DNA from: an uncultured Clostridia bacterium
Lineage (GTDB): Bacteria; Bacillota; Clostridia; TANB77; CAG-508
Direction: 5' to 3'
DNA length: 21,427 nucleotides
Assembly: GCA_944389715.1 (NCBI GenBank)
Contig: CALXNI010000038.1
Location: 1 to 21,427, forward strand
Below are positions 7,356 to 15,356 of this stretch, piece by piece. The stretch's first letter is position 1. Every line of letters begins with the position of its first letter. Position numbers and translations under genes: made by a program. The notes below the pieces were generated by a model. The model saw only the letters and a program-made list of their open reading frames with translations. It made no database searches and was not told the DNA's origin.

Positions 7356-8999
7356 CTACTTTCTTTCATATATACAGAAATAATCATCTTCATAAAGTAA
7401 AGTATATTTTTCTGTGTTTTGTTTTATAAATGTTCTTAGCTTTGCATCTTTATACATTATTAAATGTGTGATACCATATTTATCTAAAGTTTCTTCTATT
7501 TTATCATTATTTACACCTGATATATTTAAGAAATCTGTAAATATATTTACTCCTTCATTAAACTCTGGAGAATATAAATCAGCTCTCGAATCTATAAACA
7601 CTGGTATTCCTCTAAATAATAAATAACTGCCATAATTGTACTCATTATATAATCTTATATTGTTAACATCTAAGTTGTTTAAAATATAATCTGCTGCCTC
7701 TACTGGATAACTACTCTCATTTATGAAATTGTCTTTTATTTTTGGTTTGTATTCTACTATACTTATTATTAGTACTAAGCAAATTGTTGTTATCATTCCA
7801 GTTATTTTAGTCATTTTTTTCTCTACTTTTTTACATCCTTGTGGATCATATTTATTAAACATTGAACAAACTAATCTATTTAGTATAAATGCACATATTA
7901 TTATAAAAATAGATTCTTGTCTTCTTGAATAAAATGTTAAAAATATTAATCCTCCTAGCATAAATAAATCGCATAATCTAATTTTTGTATCAGTAAACAT
8001 AAGTATAGCTATAAAAAGTACTAATACACTCATAAAATTAAGATTATTTACTAAAGTTAGTGGCAAATGCTCTGAAATATTTTGTGTAGTGTTCCCTTGC
8101 ATTGTTTTTATTAAATAAGTATATGGAGTATCTCCAAGTGGGGTAAGTAATCCAGTAAATAAACATATTATCATTATTATAATTAAAAATTTTATATTAT
8201 CATTTTTTGTAATTTTTACTTTATATGCATTTTTACTATATTTTTCTCTTCTCTTAAGAAGTTCTTTGTTTCTTTCCTCTAACTTAGAAATCTTATTTGA
8301 TATCTTCTCTGTTTCTTCTTGACTATCTTTTTTTGTAATTTCTTTATGAAGTCTTTTAATTTTTATTTTATTAATACTAATACTGCTATGTGATAAAAGG
8401 TAAATCATATATTCTCCAATATATGGCAAGTACAATACAAAGTAAAAGGGAAATACAGCAACATGCACATTTGCTATAATTATTGGTATGATTACTAAAC
8501 CTATAGCATATCTTTTCTTTTTTGTTGATAAAAACTGCTCTATAAAATAAATTGTAAGTACAAATAGTATAAATGTAACTAATTGTGCTCTTGCAGCAAT
8601 AAAATCTTTTAAAAGATATATTGCTCCTATTGTTATTAAAAATGATGTAAGATTATTTTTAGTTAATTTTACATTAGTAGCATATATTATTATTCCTAAA
8701 GTAATAGCAAGCACAATTGTTGATATATATATACCTACTTGTCCACCAATGCTATATATTAAATAAATACCTACATCATAAGCCCAATGAGGATAGGTAT
8801 AATCTAAATCATGGAATGAAAATGGATCTTTCATGTCTATTCCATTTTGAACAATATGTTCTCCTATTTTTATTGTATAAAATGTATCATTTTGAAGTGT
8901 AACTGGTGATATTGCAAAACAAAATATTGCAATTAGTATAATAGCCATAATATTAAATCTTATTTTTGTCTTATCTATTTTTTTATTTTCTTCTTCCAT
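7356..8999 (-). CDS. Polytopic membrane protein, GT-C-glycosyltransferase-like, unknown substrate
   Basis: 547 residues with about ten hydrophobic segments: one at ~15-32, several between ~75 and 200, and more between ~270 and 425. A cytoplasm-like charged, coiled stretch (~205-265, Lys/Glu-rich, SNKISKLEERNKELLKRREK) separates two membrane halves. Right after the first helix is NDTFYTIKIGEHI...DPFSFHD, which resembles the Asp-containing first loop of GT-C enzymes, where D/E residues bind a lipid-phosphate sugar donor. A C-terminal soluble domain contains PVFIDSRADLYSPEF and ends FCIYERK. SD AGGAG lies upstream of the ATG. It is the first gene of the lspA-rluD block. Enzyme activity is an inference from the loop motif; a structural or transport role is not excluded. 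Confidence 0.55.
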   Translation of the reverse strand: MEEENKKIDKTKIRFNIMAIILIAIFCFAISPVTLQNDTFYTIKIGEHIVQNGIDMKDPFSFHDLDYTYPHWAYDVGIYLIYSIGGQVGIYISTIVLAITLGIIIYATNVKLTKNNLTSFLITIGAIYLLKDFIAARAQLVTFILFVLTIYFIEQFLSTKKKRYAIGLVIIPIIIANVHVAVFPFYFVLYLPYIGEYMIYLLSHSSISINKIKIKRLHKEITKKDSQEETEKISNKISKLEERNKELLKRREKYSKNAYKVKITKNDNIKFLIIIMIICLFTGLLTPLGDTPYTYLIKTMQGNTTQNISEHLPLTLVNNLNFMSVLVLFIAILMFTDTKIRLCDLFMLGGLIFLTFYSRRQESIFIIICAFILNRLVCSMFNKYDPQGCKKVEKKMTKITGMITTICLVLIISIVEYKPKIKDNFINESSYPVEAADYILNNLDVNNIRLYNEYNYGSYLLFRGIPVFIDSRADLYSPEFNEGVNIFTDFLNISGVNNDKIEETLDKYGITHLIMYKDAKLRTFIKQNTEKYTLLYEDDYFCIYERK

Positions 9000-9025
9000 T
9001 TTTATTCTCCTATTTTGTAAAATAT

Positions 9026-9299
9026 ATGTTGTAATTTGTGTGATTAAATTGGTTCCTTATTGTGTAGGGGCTGGCGTCCTCGACAGCCCGATAATTATTA
9101 ATTTCAACACGGGTCGCCGGGGACGTCGACCCCTACAACATTTGCAATTAATTTTGTTTTCTCGGTCGGACACAAGGCCCGCCCCTACAATGTTTGCAAT
9201 AAATTTCGTGTTTTTCGGACGGCAGATTGCCGTCCCTACATTTTTAAATTCTAATCTCCAACCTCTAACCTCTAATCTCTAGACAACAAATTACAATTT
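9026..9299. repeat. Repeat element E5 (class A, diverged left end)
   Basis: The left end is degenerate (ATGTTGTAATTTG, 9026-9038); the right end is CAAATTACAATTT (9287-9299). The interior has several GC dyads ending in CCCTACA: GTAGGGGCTGGCG, GGGTCGCCGGGGACG...CGACCCCTACAAC, CGGACACAAGGCCCGCCCC and GGACGGCAGATTGCCGTCCC. The ctaatctcc/aacctctaacc tail follows. It lies between the GT-C-like gene and its predicted promoter, so it would form part of that transcript's 5' leader. Confidence 0.8.
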
Positions 9300-9301
9300 A
9301 T

Positions 9302-9330
9302 ATATTATCATATTTAAAATTTTCTTACAA
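9302..9330 (-). promoter_or_regulatory. Predicted promoter for the GT-C-like/lspA/rluD block
   Basis: On the minus strand: TTGTAA (9330-9325), 17-nt spacer, TAATAT (9307-9302). If correct, element E5 is transcribed in a ~300-nt leader. The whole gap 9300-9398 is very AT-rich, so chance matches are possible. Confidence 0.4.
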
Positions 9331-9345
9331 CTATTTTATTTATTA

Positions 9346-9373
9346 TTGTTTTTTTATATTATTTTGATATAAT
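9346..9373 (+). promoter_or_regulatory. Predicted promoter of the EEP nuclease gene
   Basis: TTGTTT (9346-9351), 16-nt spacer, TATAAT (9368-9373), 25 nt before the ATG at 9399. Confidence 0.55.
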
Positions 9374-9398
9374 TATGTTATTAAGTTGGTGATTATTT

Positions 9399-10134
9399 AT
9401 GATTTTAAAATGTATTACTTTAAATATGTGTCACGGAGAAGGATTAGACCGGTAAAATAGATGTTAGAAGACAAGCTATATTGCTGAGAAAATATAAACC
9501 AGATATAATTTTTCTGCAAGAAATTGATATGTATACAAAACGTGCTTATAATAAAAATCAATTGTATACCTTTAGTAAATATACTGGTCTTAATTTTAGA
9601 GCAATGGGCACAAACATAAAATATAAACATGGTTTTTATGGTGATGGTATTCTTTCTAAATTTCCTATTGAGTATTCAGCAAATTATCTTTCTCCTCTTA
9701 CAAATTCTTCCCATGAACAAAGAGGTATTCTATGTAACAAAATATCTTTTGGAAATACAAAAATAAATGTATTTTCACTTCATATGTCTACTTTCGAAGA
9801 CGAAAGAATTTTAACTTCAAAGGAGCTGCTTAGAATAACATCTAAAATTAATAAAAATGAGTCTATAATAATTGGTGGAGATTTTAATGTTGGCATTAAA
9901 AAAATAGGAAACCATAAATATTCATTTGAATTAAAAGAAAAATATTTAGAATATGAAATATTAAAAGAAAAGTTTAAATCCATTAATAACACAGAAATCA
10001 CCTGGCATTCTCCAGAAGCCAATGGTTGTATAGATTCGTTTTTTTATTCTAAAAACTTACAGCTATTAAAACATGAAACTATTAAAACAGATATATCTGA
10101 TCATTATCCTGTTTATGTAGAATTCCTAATTTAG
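9399..10134 (+). CDS. Endonuclease/exonuclease/phosphatase family protein, split by a +1 shift at a CGG codon
   Basis: Metal-dependent phosphodiesterase fold (EEP superfamily). From the ATG at 9399 (GGTGA about 8 nt upstream) the frame reads LNMCHGEGLD, then CGG TAA. Skipping the C of CGG (9450-9452) continues as GKIDVRRQAILLRKYKPDII, then FLQEID, the normal EEP start (catalytic Glu in LQE). Later motifs are HMSTFEDERI, GGDFNVG (Asp/Asn) and SDHYPV (terminal Asp-His). The second frame has a TAG at 9445-9447 and frame 0 stops at 9453-9455, so the shift must fall on GAC or CGG. The full product is 244 residues, normal for the family. The substrate (nucleic acid, inositol phosphate or sphingolipid) cannot be told. 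It has its own promoter and is convergent with ssb across hairpin element E6. Confidence 0.85.
9450..9452 (+). other. In-frame CGG, +1 frameshift site in the EEP nuclease gene
   Basis: Frame 0 is GAC CGG TAA; the family-consistent reading is GAC (C) GGT AAA (D-G-K). The quadruplet is CGGT. Stops in both frames confine the shift to this codon or the one before it. Confidence 0.85.
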
Positions 10135-10135
10135 C

Positions 10136-10268
10136 AAATTGTAATTTGAGAAACGAATGGGGACAGACCCCTTTTGTTTCATTTGTTCTCATAATTCGAT
10201 TACACAACGCGATTGCAACTTTATGAAACAAAAGGGGTCTGTCCCCATTCGTTTCTCAAATTCAATTT
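10136..10268. repeat. Repeat element E6 (class B, long hairpin)
   Basis: Termini AAATTGTAATTTG (10136-10148) and CAAATTCAATTT (10257-10268, one base missing). The arms (to 10182 and from 10223) pair for about 35 bp and each holds the inner palindrome GGGGACAGACCCC or its complement. The central ~40 nt is unpaired. The architecture matches E7, but the arm sequence differs. It begins directly after the EEP stop codon and lies between convergent genes, so it may also end transcription. It resembles a REP/MITE-like non-autonomous element; no transposase is in the window. Confidence 0.85.
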
Positions 10269-10281
10269 TTAAAATAAATAC

Positions 10282-10310
10282 AAAAAAACAGACCAGCGAA
10301 TTGCTGATCT
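10282..10310 (-). terminator. Intrinsic terminator of ssb
   Basis: On the minus strand: stem AGATCAGC / GCTGGTCT (one G-U pair) with a short AATTC loop, followed by GTTTTTTTG. Lies just after the ssb stop codon. Confidence 0.8.
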
Positions 10311-10323
10311 ATTTATATTTGTT

Positions 10324-11001
10324 TTAAATTGCTTCTGCCTCATTATTTTCTTCTTCATTTTCTTTTTTGTCTATTACTTCTAAACTTCCAATAGATACTT
10401 CATATGCTACTCTTTGTTCTACTCTGCCATCTTCATATTTTTTCTCATATATTCTGCTTTGTACTCTTCCTACTACTTTAACTTCTGTTCCAATTTCCAT
10501 ATTTTCGCAAAATCTTGCATTTCTTCCCCATGCTATACATGGAATATAATCTGACTTATTATATGCTCTATTAACTGCAAGTAATAAATCTGCAATTTCT
10601 CTTCCGAATGGAGTTTGTCTATATATTGGTTTTTTGCATATATATCCAGTTAACACAACTTCATTTGAATTCTTTTCTTTTGATTCTACTAATTCTTCTT
10701 TATATTCCATAATATCTTTTGCAAATACTGTTAGAACTAATCTATTTCTCTCATTTTCATAACTATTGTAAGATCTAAATTGCCCTTCTATAACTACCTT
10801 TTTGCCTATATCTAAATCAAAATTTGCAATTAGTCTCTCTGATATAGTAATTGGAATAATATCTTCATTTCCGCTTAAACGTGGCACCTCAAGATTAAAT
10901 AAATAAAAACTTTCTCCATAAATTTCGTGACTAAATGTTTTTTCACTAATAATTTTACCTATTAAGACTAGATAATTATTTTCTGTGTAATTTGTAATCA
11001 A
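10324..11001 (-). CDS. ssb: Single-stranded DNA-binding protein with two OB domains
   Basis: 225 residues, longer than ordinary SSB (~150-170). Two SSB-type OB folds are seen. One is at ~7-100 (NYLVLIGKIISEKTFSHEIY ... VVIEGQFRSYNSYENERNRL). The second is at ~113-213 (EVVLTGYICKKPIYRQTPFG, then IADLLLAVNR, YIPCIAWGRNA and VVGRVQSRIYEKKYEDG). The second is the more canonical. The C-terminus is acidic (KKENEEENNEAEAI) but lacks the DDDIPF-type tip that recruits partners. The TTG start at 11001 is set by GGGAGG 8 nt upstream. A predicted promoter lies at 11089-11117. It may be an accessory SSB rather than the main replication SSB; the OB1 domain is divergent. Confidence 0.75.
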   Translation of the reverse strand: MITNYTENNYLVLIGKIISEKTFSHEIYGESFYLFNLEVPRLSGNEDIIPITISERLIANFDLDIGKKVVIEGQFRSYNSYENERNRLVLTVFAKDIMEYKEELVESKEKNSNEVVLTGYICKKPIYRQTPFGREIADLLLAVNRAYNKSDYIPCIAWGRNARFCENMEIGTEVKVVGRVQSRIYEKKYEDGRVEQRVAYEVSIGSLEVIDKKENEEENNEAEAI

Positions 11002-11088
11002 TTTAATTTCCTCCCTTTTGTTTTTCTATAGTATTTTATTCACTGCCTTCGTATTTTAGAATACTAATTTTTTCCACTTAACGATACT

Positions 11089-11117
11089 ATTATACCACTT
11101 TTTGGAAGGTTTGTCTA
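11089..11117 (-). promoter_or_regulatory. Predicted promoter of ssb
   Basis: On the minus strand: TAGACA (11117-11112), 17-nt spacer, TATAAT (11094-11089). It lies about 90 nt before the TTG start; the leader contains a short GTATT...AATAC hairpin. Confidence 0.6.
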
Positions 11118-11136
11118 CATAAAAAGGTGAAATAAT

Positions 11137-11613
11137 TTATTTTTTTATTTCTAGCACTTTATATTTTACTACTCCTCCTGGAGTTTCAGCCTCTACCACT
11201 TGGTTTTTCTTTGCACCAAGTAAAGCTGAACCAATTGGAGATTCATTAGATATTTTGTTTTGAGATAAGTCTACTTCTGTAGATCCAACAATAGTATATT
11301 CTAATTCTTCGTTATATTCCATATCTAAAATTTTAACTTTATTTCCAACTTGCACTGTTTTTGTATCAATTTCAGACTCATCTATAATTCTTGCATATCT
11401 TAATTTATTTTCTAGTTCTGCTATTTTAATTTCGTTAGAAGCTTGTGCGTTTTTTGCTTCATCATATTCAGAATTTTCAGATAAATCTCCAAAGCCTAAA
11501 GCTACTTTTATACGTTCTGAAATTTCTGTTCTTTTTTCTGTTTTAAGATATTCTAATTCTTTTTCTAAATTATCATATCCTTCTTGTGTTAATAATACTT
11601 CTTTTTCTTCCAT
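11137..11613 (-). CDS. greA: Transcription elongation factor GreA
   Basis: 158 residues, the standard GreA length. It binds the RNA polymerase secondary channel and stimulates cleavage of backtracked RNA. The N-terminal antiparallel coiled coil (~1-75) has LTQEGYDNLEKELEYLKTEK and the tip region GFGDLSENSEYDEAKNAQA, with the acidic tip residues Asp and Glu of DLSENSEYDEAK. The C-terminal FKBP-like domain includes ISNESPIGSALLGAKKNQVV. The motifs are complete. It has its own promoter with a perfect -35 element; the SD lies before the ATG. Confidence 0.95.
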   Translation of the reverse strand: MEEKEVLLTQEGYDNLEKELEYLKTEKRTEISERIKVALGFGDLSENSEYDEAKNAQASNEIKIAELENKLRYARIIDESEIDTKTVQVGNKVKILDMEYNEELEYTIVGSTEVDLSQNKISNESPIGSALLGAKKNQVVEAETPGGVVKYKVLEIKK

Positions 11614-11648
11614 TTTGCATTACCCCTTTATACTTATTTAGTTTAATT

Positions 11649-11677
11649 ATATTACTCCACTATTATAATTTTGTCAA
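11649..11677 (-). promoter_or_regulatory. Predicted promoter of greA
   Basis: On the minus strand: consensus TTGACA (11677-11672), 17-nt spacer, TAATAT (11654-11649), about 35 nt before the ATG. Confidence 0.65.
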
Positions 11678-11698
11678 TAGATTTAAATAAAATATATG

Positions 11699-12589
11699 TT
11701 ATTGTAACTCTCTGTCCTTTATATATCCATTATTTCCTATTAATTTTAATATTTTTATTTTATCTTTAGTTATTAATTCTCTTGCCTTATATAAGTTGTA
11801 TTGGTATATTAAACTTTCATATACTACTTCGTTTTGAAATCCTTCTAATTTATATTTTTTAGGCAAATTTATTTTAAAATAATTTATATTTATTCCATTA
11901 AACTTTTTACTTTTTATCAATATCTTATCAAAAATATTTACAATAATTGCTTTATCATAAATTTTGTACTGATTTATTAACTCTGTTGAAAAATCTAAGT
12001 TTAATATAATCTCTGACTTTAAAAGACTTGTCTTTTTATTATTTGATACATTTATTATTATTCCAAATTCATCATAAAGATAATTCTCAATATTTTTGCA
12101 TTTATTTATATGATTAGTAATAATATTTAATGTTTTAACATTTTTTGCAATATGTATAATTAATTCTTTATTTATATCATTAAAATCATTAACTAATATA
12201 GAAATATTGCTTAATTTTATATCTTTCTTTTTTCTTTTTAATACATACTCTATTACTTCAAACGTTAAACATTTAAATAGATACCTACCATTTAATATAT
12301 TTATATTTTCTCTATATAAATTATTTTTTAGCTCTTGTATTGTATCTAAGTATTTAGATACAACTACATTATTTGCGCCATCTTTCTCTAGGTTTTTTAT
12401 AATCTTTTTTGATAACTTATTTGCCCTATATGTAGTTATATTCTTACCAGCAAAAATCGGTAAATAATATATTGTTTTTCCTTGACTATTATCTATATTA
12501 ATAATATTAAAAAAACTTTTTATTTTTAATATAAATCTTTTTACAAAATCACATGTGTCTTCAGCTTCTTTTATAAATATAATTTTCAA
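11699..12589 (-). CDS. Conserved-looking protein of unknown function with a Rossmann-like middle
   Basis: I do not recognise this 297-residue, Lys/Asn/Ile-rich protein. The segment ~130-230 alternates hydrophobic strands and helices (NISILVNDFNDINKELIIHI, LNIITNHINKCKNIENYL, IINVSNN, EIILNLDFSTE), like a degenerate Rossmann domain. It has no GxGxxG or other cofactor motif. The C-terminus has short helices ending IKDRELQ. No signal peptide or membrane segment is apparent. Start: TTG at 12589, 5 nt after AGGTGA, fits better than the GTG three codons upstream. It follows the pilin-like gene and precedes greA. Possible roles include a regulator or an accessory protein of the pilin system; nothing here decides this. 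Confidence 0.55.
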   Translation of the reverse strand: MKIIFIKEAEDTCDFVKRFILKIKSFFNIINIDNSQGKTIYYLPIFAGKNITTYRANKLSKKIIKNLEKDGANNVVVSKYLDTIQELKNNLYRENINILNGRYLFKCLTFEVIEYVLKRKKKDIKLSNISILVNDFNDINKELIIHIAKNVKTLNIITNHINKCKNIENYLYDEFGIIINVSNNKKTSLLKSEIILNLDFSTELINQYKIYDKAIIVNIFDKILIKSKKFNGININYFKINLPKKYKLEGFQNEVVYESLIYQYNLYKARELITKDKIKILKLIGNNGYIKDRELQ

Positions 12590-12599
12590 TTCACTCACC

Positions 12600-12627
12600 T
12601 AAATATAATTTTTTTATATTATATTTA
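12600..12627. other. AT-rich hairpin ahead of the unknown gene
   Basis: Near-perfect inverted repeat TAAATATAAT ... ATTATATTTA immediately upstream of the ribosome binding site of the gene at 11699-12589. On the minus strand it ends at the AGGTGA and could occlude or position it. There is no T-run after it on the coding strand, so it is not a clear terminator. Confidence 0.4.
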
Positions 12628-12650
12628 GTCAGGCCCCATATTATTACCAT

Positions 12651-13166
12651 CTATATATTATTTTCTGTTTGGTTTGTTGTATTGTTATTATATATATATT
12701 CTTCTTCGTCTTCGTAATTAAAAGTAATTTCTTCATTATTTAAAACATATTCTTGTGTTACTTGTTCTGTATTTTTTGCCTTTATGGTTACTGTTATAAC
12801 TGATTTTCCGTCAATAATATTATTGCTAAATTTGCATGCTTCTATATTTTCTGCTAATTTAATATTTGCGTTAGTTTCGATTAAATATATAGCATTCTCA
12901 TCCTCAATAAAACTATATTTTTTACCTGTTGAAAATGTAATTTCATTATCACTAATGCTAATAATTTTATTTCCTTGTTTTTTTACTTCTTGTAAAAAAT
13001 ATATATTAAAGTTATTAATTTCAGCAATTTCTGTTCCTTCTTGATTAATTTCTTTAATGCCACTTTGAAAATTTGATGTAACAGTTGCAAGAACGGCAAG
13101 TGCAATAAAAATTAATACAATATAAATTGCCAATGATGCTAAGGTTACTCCTTTTTCTGATTTCAT
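12651..13166 (-). CDS. Type IV pilin-like (pseudopilin) protein
   Basis: 171 residues. A short charged leader MKSEKG is followed by the hydrophobic helix VTLASLAIYIVLIFIALAVL, the layout of a class III prepilin cleaved after Gly by a prepilin peptidase. The normal Glu at +5 is absent (here Ser), and the usual Phe at +1 is Val. The rest is a beta-rich globular domain (NFNIYFLQEVKKQG, EITFSTGKKYSFIEDENAIY, SVITVTIKAK) with an acidic Asn/Thr-rich tail. Such proteins occur in ComG-type or type IV pilus-like systems. No assembly ATPase or peptidase is in the window. It lies 58 bp after proS on the same strand. Confidence 0.6.
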   Translation of the reverse strand: MKSEKGVTLASLAIYIVLIFIALAVLATVTSNFQSGIKEINQEGTEIAEINNFNIYFLQEVKKQGNKIISISDNEITFSTGKKYSFIEDENAIYLIETNANIKLAENIEACKFSNNIIDGKSVITVTIKAKNTEQVTQEYVLNNEEITFNYEDEEEYIYNNNTTNQTENNI

Positions 13167-13223
13167 TATTTCACCCTCTATCCTCTTTAGTTTAAATAAA
13201 ATTCATTAAAAGTAGTATATTGC

Positions 13224-14667
13224 TTAATATTGGCGTCCCCACACAACAAACTCTTTTGCATCTTTTCCACAACATACACATTTATCATATACATGCTCTT
13301 TTTTAAATGGTATACATCTTGAGTGTGCTCCTGTTAGTTCTTTTATTTTATCCTCGCATTCTTCTGACCCACACCACATTGCTTTTACATATCCTTGATT
13401 TTCATTTATATTTTTTATAAATTCATCCATATTTGTTGCAACTGTTGTTTTTTGTAACATTCTTTCTTTGCATTCATTAAACATATTTTCTTGAATTTTC
13501 TCTAATATTTCTTTTAATGCACAATCTATTTTATCTAATTTTACAGTTGTTTTTTCTCCAGTATCACGCCTTACAAAAATACATTGATTATTTTCTATAT
13601 CTCTTGGACCAATTTCTATCCTAATAGGTACGCCTCTCATTTCCCAGTCATTAAATTTGTAACCAGGTGTGTAATTTTCTCTTATATCTATTTCAATTCT
13701 AAAGTTTTCATTTAATTTTTTATATAATTCTTCTGCTTTTTCTTTTACGCCCTCTTTTTGCATTGCTATTGGAACTATAACAGCTTGAATTGGTGCAACT
13801 CTTGGTGGCAATTTTAATCCTCTATTGTCTCCATGTGCCATTATAACTCCACCAATTAATCTTGTACTAATTCCCCAAGAGGTTTGGTATGCATATTCTT
13901 CTTTTCCTTCTCTATTTTGGAATTTAACATCAAATGGTTTTGTAAAATTTTGGCCAAAATAATGGCTAGTACCAGATTGAAGGGCTCTTCCGGTCATGCA
14001 TTAAAGTTTCAACAGTGTATGTTTCTACTGCTCCTGCAAATTTTTCCTTTTCTGTTTTTCTTCCTTTTATTACTGGTATTGCTAAAAGTTCCTCTATAAC
14101 TTCTGCATAGGTATCTAACATTTTTAATGTTAAATTTTTTGCCTCTTCTGCTGTTTCGTGTACTGTATGCCCTTCTTGCCATAAAAATTCCCTTGAACGC
14201 AAAAATGGTCTTGTTTCTTTTTCCCATCTTAAAACATTACACCATTGGTTATAAATCATTGGCAAATCTCTCCATGATTTTACCCATTTTGAATAAAGCA
14301 CTGAAAACATTGTTTCAGATGTAGGTCTTATACAAAGTTTTTCTTCTAGCTTCTCTTGTCCTCCTTGTGTTACCCATGCTACTTCAGGTGCAAATCCTTC
14401 TACATGCTCCTTTTCTTTATTTAATAAACTTTCTGGTATTAATACTGGAAGATAAATATTTTTTACTCCAATTTTTTTAAATTTATTGTCCGCATATTTT
14501 TGTATATTCTCCCATATAGCATACCCATATGGTTTTATTGCAATACATCCTTTAGTATCTGTATAATCAGCTAAATCTGCTTTTAATACAATATCTGTAT
14601 ACCATTTGGCAAAATCATCTTCTATGTTTGTAATTTCTTTAACAAAATCATTATTATTTTTACTCAT
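13224..14667 (-). CDS. proS: Prolyl-tRNA synthetase (archaeal/type-3 form), split by a +1 shift at a CGG codon
   Basis: Class II aminoacyl-tRNA synthetase that charges tRNA-Pro; the type without the INS editing domain and with a C-terminal zinc-like domain. Motif 1 region: YADNKFKKIGVKNIYLPVLI. Motif 2: CIRPTSETMFSVLYSKW, then NQWCNVLRWEKETRPFLRSR with FLWQEGHT. After TYTVETLMHD the frame meets CGG (13992-13990). Skipping its C gives GRALQSGTSHYFGQNF, the standard ProRS continuation. The +1 frame has a TAA four codons before the Gly codon and frame 0 ends at 13966, so the shift lies in this short interval. Motif 3 (IGGVIMAHGDNRGLKLPPR) and a Cys-rich end (VCCGKDAKEF) follow. Total 480 residues, normal. 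AGGAGG precedes the ATG, 33 nt after scpB. Essential in most bacteria. Confidence 0.92.
13990..13992 (-). other. In-frame CGG, +1 frameshift site in proS
   Basis: Frame 0 is CAT GAC CGG AAG; the family-consistent reading is CAT GAC (C) GGA AGA (H-D-G-R). The quadruplet is CGGA. Confidence 0.85.
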
Positions 14668-14700
14668 TATTATTCCTCCTCATTTTGTTTATCACCATTT

Positions 14701-15321
14701 TTAACTGTTATCGGGGGATGGAGCCTCAACTTCATTTTCGCTTATATAATTTTTCTCTTCTTTTTCTTCTATTATTTCGTCTATTACTATTTGTTCATTT
14801 TCGTCTATCTTATATTTTGGAAGCTCTGGCAATTCTTCTAAACTAGAAATTCCAAACATTTTTAAAAATTCTTTTGTTGTAGAATAAATAGTTGGCCTTC
14901 CAGGAGCATCTAATCTTCCAACTTCTTCTATTAAGTTATACTCTAAAAGCTTATATATTGTTCCATCAGAGTTTACTCCTCTTATTTGCTCTATTTCTGC
15001 CCTTGTTATTTTCGGATTATATGCAATTATAGATAAAGTTTCTAATGCTGCTGCAGATAAACTTGGCTTTGCTCTATTGTCAAATATTGGATATATATAA
15101 TCATAATATTCTTTTTTAGAACATAACTGATACCCATTATCTACTTTAATTATCTCTATTCCCCTATTTTGTTCTATATACTCATTTTTCATATTTTGCA
15201 TAATGTTATCTATATCTTCATTACTAAGTTCTAATATAGCCATAAGTTCCTTTGTTTCTACAACTCTTCCTGCTGAAAAAAGTATAGCTTCTATTATTGA
15301 TTTAATCTTATCTATCTCCAC
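14701..15321 (-). CDS. scpB: Segregation and condensation protein B
   Basis: Winged-helix partner of SMC-ScpA in chromosome condensation. The N-terminal KIKSIIEAILFSAGRVVETK and the family signature LSAAALETLSIIAYNPKITR, followed by EIEQIRGVNSDGTIYKLLEY and GRPTIYSTTKEFLKMFGI, are typical. The acidic C-terminal extension is variable in the family. Start: GTG at 15321 with GGAGAG 5 nt upstream is preferred over the ATG six codons earlier, giving 206 residues. scpA is not beside it here. It is first in the likely operon scpB-proS-pilin-like-unknown. Confidence 0.92.
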   Translation of the reverse strand: MEIDKIKSIIEAILFSAGRVVETKELMAILELSNEDIDNIMQNMKNEYIEQNRGIEIIKVDNGYQLCSKKEYYDYIYPIFDNRAKPSLSAAALETLSIIAYNPKITRAEIEQIRGVNSDGTIYKLLEYNLIEEVGRLDAPGRPTIYSTTKEFLKMFGISSLEELPELPKYKIDENEQIVIDEIIEEKEEKNYISENEVEAPSPDNS

Positions 15322-15356
15322 TTTTTCTCTCCATATCATATAATTTAATAATATAT

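Noticed and set aside
12600..12627. Terminator between the pilin-like gene and the unknown gene
   Set aside because: The hairpin is AT-only with no T-run after it on the coding strand, and it abuts the next ribosome site.
14668..14700. T-box riboswitch ahead of proS
   Set aside because: Only 33 nt separate scpB and proS; there is room for a ribosome binding site and nothing else.
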